Assembly (NCBI GenBank): GCA_965603115.1
Contig: CBFDBT010000094.1
Coordinates: 1-10,248 of the forward strand
Direction of reading: 5' to 3'
Origin: CBFDBT01 sp965603115
GTDB lineage: Bacteria; Pseudomonadota; Alphaproteobacteria; Sphingomonadales; Kordiimonadaceae
DNA length: 10,248 nucleotides
The position numbers and the translations under genes were made by a program. Shown here piece by piece: positions 6,314 to 10,248 of this stretch. A model generated the notes under the pieces. It was given only the letters and a program-made list of their open reading frames with translations, ran no database searches and was not told where the DNA came from. How positions within the stretch are numbered: position 1 is the stretch's first letter; each line of letters starts with the position of its first letter.

Positions 6314-7880
6314 AATTTGACGTTTCGTCAAAATGCATGTGAGATTCTATTTTAGATATCTTGGCCTTCATTGCTTGCGGCGTAACTTCTTTATTTCCAT
6401 CATATTCACACTCAAGGCCTGCGGCGATGTTCCCCAAAATTGAAGCAATGGCCTCATTGCCCTTACTTTCCACCATAGCCAAACATGCATAGGACAAAAG
6501 TGCATCACCAGCACCAACAGCATCTGCAACATTTCCAGCAAAACTATCTACTGATATGACGGTTCTTGGGTCATCCGCCTCTCTAGTGCGATAAGTAATG
6601 ATACCCAGTTTGCCAAGTTTTAAGATCAATGTTTTGCATTTAGCCTTATTAAAAAGTTCAGTAATCAGCGGTCGAACTGCAGAATCCTGGTCTCCTAATG
6701 CAAAGCGGGCCTCACGCTCATTCGGCGTAATCAGGTCAAAACCTTCAAATTCCGTGATATTTCCCCAACGGCTTGCCACTTGACTATCTGCTACAGTGAA
6801 AGCAGTTTTCGGAATTGCTTCAATTAGATCTGGAATTGTGTGTTTATTAAAAATACCATGGCGAAAATCACTAAAAACAACAATATCAGCGTCAATTTCA
6901 GATATTTGTTTTTTAAACTTATTAACAATTTTTTCCGATATGGAGCGGTTATCCAAAGTATCAATTTTCAAAAGCCTATAATCGCTGGCAACAATGGCAT
7001 TTTTATTTGTGGTAGGACGAGTGGTGTCAATGATCGGCAGGCACTTAACTCCGCTTTTTTCAAGATCTTTTAATGCAAATTTCCCTAATTCATCGTCCCC
7101 AAGAACTGTTGAGAATGTTACCTCGCCGCCCGCTGACTGAATATGTTTAGCAACAATGCCTGCGCCACCTACATAATCAACCTTAGACTCATACCGAACA
7201 CTCATTGTCGGTGTTTTGGTCATTCCACCTATCATGCTGCACTGGGTAAAACTATCAATGATAGTATCTCCAATGATGTGAACTTTAAGGCCTTGAAACC
7301 CATCAATAGTAGACCTCAGATCATCAAAAGATATATTTTCTGCATTCATCAAAGCCATAAGCTTTTCAGTGCTTATATTTGGCCGTGATGTCTCAATAAA
7401 TTTAGAAGAAGAAAATACAACATCTCCCGGAGTGAATATCATCTCGCCACCAAAGGATTCTAATGTGTCGACTTCTTCCTGCGTTTTTGGGGGAATATGT
7501 CCATCGACATATTCATAACCCTTAGCAAAATAATCAGGCTCAACAGTTTTCAACATTTCAATTGGGGTAGCATTTGAATCTATGATGACATAATCAACCA
7601 TTTCAAAGGCGGCCAGATTGAATGCTCGAATATCCTGAGGGACATATGGGCGCATATCAGCTTTGGTGACATGCATATCACAGGTTAGAGACGCTATTAA
7701 AATGTCAGCCTTGCTCTTGGCATAAAAAAGGTGCCGCACATGCCCTGGGTGGACAACATCAAATGTACCATGACACATGATAACTTTTTTGTTTCTTGGA
7801 CGAGTTCCAATAATCTCTTTCAACTCAGCAAGAGTTTTAATTTTATTTGAGCCAAGTTTACTGTTTGTATCATCCATCAC
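6312..7880 (-). CDS. Fused nucleotidyltransferase-PfkB sugar kinase (HldE/RfaE-like, domains in swapped order)
   Basis: This is a 522-residue bifunctional protein. Residues ~30-165 form a cytidylyltransferase-like domain: HGTFDVVHPGH holds the HxGH nucleotide motif (44-47), and VEPDYFAKGYEY and FSSSKFIE follow as in the RfaE C-terminal domain. Residues ~197-510 form a PfkB/ribokinase domain: VHIIGDTIID (200-209), a GGAG loop (238-241), LITPNEREA (383-391) and DAVGAGD (453-459) with the presumed catalytic base Asp459. E. coli HldE carries the kinase first and the transferase second, so the order is reversed here. By analogy it would phosphorylate C1 of a sugar phosphate and later join the C1-phosphate to a nucleotide. 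The start may be GTG 7880 or ATG 7877; AGGA at 7887-7890 serves either. The upstream stop overlaps both. Confidence 0.88.
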   Translation of the reverse strand: MMDDTNSKLGSNKIKTLAELKEIIGTRPRNKKVIMCHGTFDVVHPGHVRHLFYAKSKADILIASLTCDMHVTKADMRPYVPQDIRAFNLAAFEMVDYVIIDSNATPIEMLKTVEPDYFAKGYEYVDGHIPPKTQEEVDTLESFGGEMIFTPGDVVFSSSKFIETSRPNISTEKLMALMNAENISFDDLRSTIDGFQGLKVHIIGDTIIDSFTQCSMIGGMTKTPTMSVRYESKVDYVGGAGIVAKHIQSAGGEVTFSTVLGDDELGKFALKDLEKSGVKCLPIIDTTRPTTNKNAIVASDYRLLKIDTLDNRSISEKIVNKFKKQISEIDADIVVFSDFRHGIFNKHTIPDLIEAIPKTAFTVADSQVASRWGNITEFEGFDLITPNEREARFALGDQDSAVRPLITELFNKAKCKTLILKLGKLGIITYRTREADDPRTVISVDSFAGNVADAVGAGDALLSYACLAMVESKGNEAIASILGNIAAGLECEYDGNKEVTPQAMKAKISKIESHMHFDETSN

Positions 7881-8875
7881 TGATCATCCTGCATATATTT
7901 GAACCATGTACTTGTTGCACCCTCTATAGATTTTTTATCCCACAGAGGCGCATCACGCCAATATTCAATATTCTCTAGTATAGTGGACACCCCCTCCTCA
8001 AAAGACACTTTTGGCTCCCAGTTAAGCTTTGACAATATTTTTGATATATCAGCCCAAGTGCAATCCGGCTCACCAGGGCGCTTTGGAAGCGTAATTGTCT
8101 TGGATTCTAAAAGCTCTGCAAGATAATTTACACTCTTAGGATTTCCTGCACCTAAATTAAATATCTCCCCTGTGATATCTGTTTTTGCTGCTGCGTAAAA
8201 TGCAGACGCAACATCAGTTACAAAAAGGAAATCACGTGACTGAGTGCCGTCACCAACTATTGTCAGGGGTTTTCCTGCAAGTTTTTGCTTCAAAAAGACT
8301 CCAAATACAGCTCCATACGCTCCTGAAGTCCTAGAACGCGTACCATATGCGTTGAATATTCTAACCGAATTCACTGGGAGTCCATAAACACTATTCCAAT
8401 GCAGAGCGGCTTGCTCACCTTGATATTTCGACAAAGCATAAGGGTATTTTGTATTGATTGGATGGTCTTCTTTAGTTGGAACTTCAGCTAAACCATAACA
8501 AGAGGATGATGCCGCATAGACAAATTTTTTGACATTGGCTTGCCTCGCAGCCTCCAATATATGAACGGTTCCTTGCACATTAACAGACATATATTCCAGC
8601 GGGTTTTCAATAGACGGAACAATGTCGCCAATACCGGCAAAATGTAGCACCAACTCAGCGTCTTTAAATGCTTTATCGCCTGAACCTACAGCCCGAATGT
8701 CTTTTTCAATAAGTTCCAGATCTGGAGAAGCCTCATGCTGTTCAAGATTTGCCACACGGCCACCCACCAGATTGTCAATCACCCGCACTTTGTAGCCCTC
8801 GTGAATAAGAAGGTCCACGGCATGACTGCCAATAAAGCCGGCACCGCCTGTCACAACTGCAACTGGTTTCATCAT
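7877..8875 (-). CDS. NAD-dependent epimerase/dehydratase (GalE-like extended SDR)
   Basis: This 332-residue extended SDR has all catalytic parts intact: TGGAGFIG (9-16) for NAD binding, acidic Asp34 at the end of strand 2, AASSSCYG (121-128), and the active-site pair Y146-K150 in YALSK. It continues with RIFNAYGTRS, SRDFLFVTDV and FNLGAG. This pattern fits UDP-sugar 4-epimerases of the GalE/WbpP type and their relatives. Related sugar dehydratases cannot be excluded by reading alone. Its ATG at 8875 shares a base with the upstream TAA (TAATG), and a second ATG follows immediately at 8872. Its own stop overlaps the kinase fusion's start. It probably sets the stereochemistry of the nucleotide sugar used by the pathway; the substrate is not determined. 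Confidence 0.9.
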   Translation of the reverse strand: MMKPVAVVTGGAGFIGSHAVDLLIHEGYKVRVIDNLVGGRVANLEQHEASPDLELIEKDIRAVGSGDKAFKDAELVLHFAGIGDIVPSIENPLEYMSVNVQGTVHILEAARQANVKKFVYAASSSCYGLAEVPTKEDHPINTKYPYALSKYQGEQAALHWNSVYGLPVNSVRIFNAYGTRSRTSGAYGAVFGVFLKQKLAGKPLTIVGDGTQSRDFLFVTDVASAFYAAAKTDITGEIFNLGAGNPKSVNYLAELLESKTITLPKRPGEPDCTWADISKILSKLNWEPKVSFEEGVSTILENIEYWRDAPLWDKKSIEGATSTWFKYMQDDQ

Positions 8876-9882
8876 TACTCAGCGCCAATATTTTTCATGG
8901 TTCGCACATTATAGTATTGATCATCATCAAAGCTATTCGGTAATTTATTTTCTCTAAAAGCCTTACATAGACCGAGCACAGCATCTTCTACTGAAAATTT
9001 AGGCGCAAATCCTATAGTCTTTTTAATTTTGTCTGAATTGATATGGTATGATCGAATATCATCTGAAGGCTCTGTACCGATAGCAATATCACCAAGTTCA
9101 GGAAATTCTTTTTCAACAACATTTTTAACCGCTACTGCAATATCCATGATGCTCATATTTTCATAACCACAATTGAATATTTCATCTGCAACCAGCTTAT
9201 CATCGGCCTCCAAAAGTGCCTTACACAAGTCTGCATAGTCTTGAACATGAAGATTAGGCCTGAGCTGAGAGCCACCAAACACTCTAATTTTCCCGTTGGT
9301 TATAGCATGGTTGGTTAAGATGTTAACGGAAAGATCAAGGCGTTGACGCGGGCCGTATCCACATACTGTCGCTGGACGGAAAATGACACCCACAAAATTA
9401 TCATCTGTGTGTTTTTTCAACAAAGGCTCACACATTCCCTTATATTTATTATACAAAGTCAAAGGCACCAAAGGGTGATCTTCCGTCACGTCCGGTTGAT
9501 CAGATACACCATAAACAGAACTTGAAGATGCATATATAAATCGCTTTACACCTGCAGTTTTTGCAGCAACAACCATTGGCTCGAAAGCATCAAGGTTAAC
9601 TGTGGTGGAGAGCGCCTCATCCAAGTCAAAACTAACATCATTTGATATGCACGCCAGATGAATAACAGCATCTATGCCAGTAAAGGCTTTTGATAATGTT
9701 TCAATATCGCGGATATCTCCTTTAATGACTGTAAGCGCGGGGTTATCTTTTGGTAGATGATCATCACCATAATACATGATATCATACACAGTTACGTTAT
9801 ATCCCATCTCGAGCAGTTGGGGCACCAAAAGACTACCACAAAATCCTGCGCCACCTGTAACCAAAATAATTTTAAACTTCAT
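8875..9882 (-). CDS. NAD-dependent epimerase/dehydratase (extended SDR)
   Basis: This 335-residue extended SDR has TGGAGFCG (9-16), YDIMYYGDD after strand 2, ASSSSVYG (118-125) and the catalytic pair Y144-K148 (YNKYK). FRPATVCGYGPRQRLD and LHVQDYADL follow, then FNCGYENMSI, all in the usual order. The family interconverts nucleotide sugars via a keto intermediate (4-epimerisation, 4,6-dehydration, 3,5- or 6-epimerisation, or reduction). It is clearly distinct from the next SDR, so the two likely do different steps. ATG 9882 is supported by AGGA at 9890-9893, seven bases away. It is 38 nt downstream of the transaldolase-like stop. Nothing in the leader looks like a promoter, so it is probably co-transcribed with that gene. 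Confidence 0.9.
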   Translation of the reverse strand: MKFKIILVTGGAGFCGSLLVPQLLEMGYNVTVYDIMYYGDDHLPKDNPALTVIKGDIRDIETLSKAFTGIDAVIHLACISNDVSFDLDEALSTTVNLDAFEPMVVAAKTAGVKRFIYASSSSVYGVSDQPDVTEDHPLVPLTLYNKYKGMCEPLLKKHTDDNFVGVIFRPATVCGYGPRQRLDLSVNILTNHAITNGKIRVFGGSQLRPNLHVQDYADLCKALLEADDKLVADEIFNCGYENMSIMDIAVAVKNVVEKEFPELGDIAIGTEPSDDIRSYHINSDKIKKTIGFAPKFSVEDAVLGLCKAFRENKLPNSFDDDQYYNVRTMKNIGAE

Positions 9883-9920
9883 TGTTATTTCCTATTATCC
9901 GTTAAGATAGTGTTTGGTGT

Positions 9921-10248
9921 TTATACTTTTATTCTATAACCAGCGGCCGATGCGTCATCATAAAACATTTCAACAGTTTCAAGTGAGAAACTATCTAAAC
10001 ATTTCATATGGAGCTGGAGCTTTTTCAAGAGCCCGTGTGTAACCGTAATGATCCCGCAACCCACTTCATCAGCCTGAAATATATTTAGAAGCTCTCTCGG
10101 GCTTGCCCACAGCAATTCAGCATTAGGCCTATCTGATAATATTTTGGCAGATTCTGTCATATAAGGCATTGGATCGCGGCCAGTATCTGCAATTCTACCC
10201 GCAAAAACCGAAATGATAGCGCTCGCGTTAACATCCAAATCTGTTTTG
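9921..10248 (-). CDS. Transaldolase-like protein, C-terminal fragment (5' end outside window)
   Basis: The last 109 codons are visible; the frame is open to the window edge, so the start lies beyond it. The fragment reads as the C-terminal half of a TIM-barrel transaldolase/fructose-6-phosphate aldolase-type enzyme. VNASAIISVFAGRIADTGRD is the barrel strand and phosphate-binding segment (S-x-F-x-G-R-x-x-D), followed by ELLWASPRE, GCGIITVTHGLLKKL and a terminal helix with TVEMFYDDA. The Schiff-base lysine would lie upstream of the window and cannot be checked. A GTG or TTG codon near the edge is internal, not a start. True transaldolases interconvert sedoheptulose 7-phosphate and fructose 6-phosphate. 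A copy inside a sugar-nucleotide operon suggests a dedicated role in supplying or altering a sugar phosphate precursor, which is inference. Confidence 0.83.
   Translation of the reverse strand, partial: KTDLDVNASAIISVFAGRIADTGRDPMPYMTESAKILSDRPNAELLWASPRELLNIFQADEVGCGIITVTHGLLKKLQLHMKCLDSFSLETVEMFYDDASAAGYRIKV

Overview
The window holds eleven genes, all on the minus strand and packed head to tail, so transcription runs from high to low coordinates. Gaps are 41 nt or less, and several stop/start pairs overlap (TAATG at 8875, TGATG at 7877, ATGA at 5375-5378, an 8-nt overlap at 2550-2557). This is the interior of one long operon; both ends run off the window. I found no RNA gene, insertion sequence, CRISPR array, integration site, promoter or convincing terminator. 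The layout, AT-leaning composition (roughly 40% GC by eye) and clear Shine-Dalgarno sites suggest a Gram-negative bacterium, probably a proteobacterium. The sequence does not allow a closer placement.

In transcription order the operon encodes: the C-terminal part of a transaldolase-like enzyme (9921-10248); two extended short-chain dehydrogenase/reductase (SDR) sugar-nucleotide epimerases/dehydratases (8875-9882 and 7877-8875); a fused nucleotidyltransferase-PfkB kinase that resembles HldE/RfaE with its two domains swapped (6312-7880); a Gfo/Idh/MocA oxidoreductase (5375-6301); a UDP-glucose dehydrogenase-family protein without the catalytic cysteine (4110-5378); a third SDR with YxxxH in place of YxxxK (3219-4094); a class I SAM methyltransferase (2550-3215); two tandem paralogous FkbM-type methyltransferases (1499-2557 and 452-1474); and the N-terminal part of a PAPS-dependent sulfotransferase (1-410).

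Together these look like a pathway that makes and decorates an unusual activated sugar for a surface glycan such as LPS O-antigen, capsule, exopolysaccharide or a glycosylated surface protein. My working model, which is inference, is that the transaldolase supplies or drains sedoheptulose 7-phosphate, the kinase/nucleotidyltransferase activates a heptose-like sugar phosphate, and the SDR, Gfo/Idh and UGDH-like enzymes remodel the ring. The three methyltransferases and the sulfotransferase then add O-methyl and sulfate groups. No glycosyltransferase, flippase or polymerase is visible here; they would have to lie outside the window.

The most notable points are the two redox proteins with altered catalytic signatures, the swapped domain order of the HldE-like fusion, and the FkbM duplication, each copy carrying an extra N-terminal domain.
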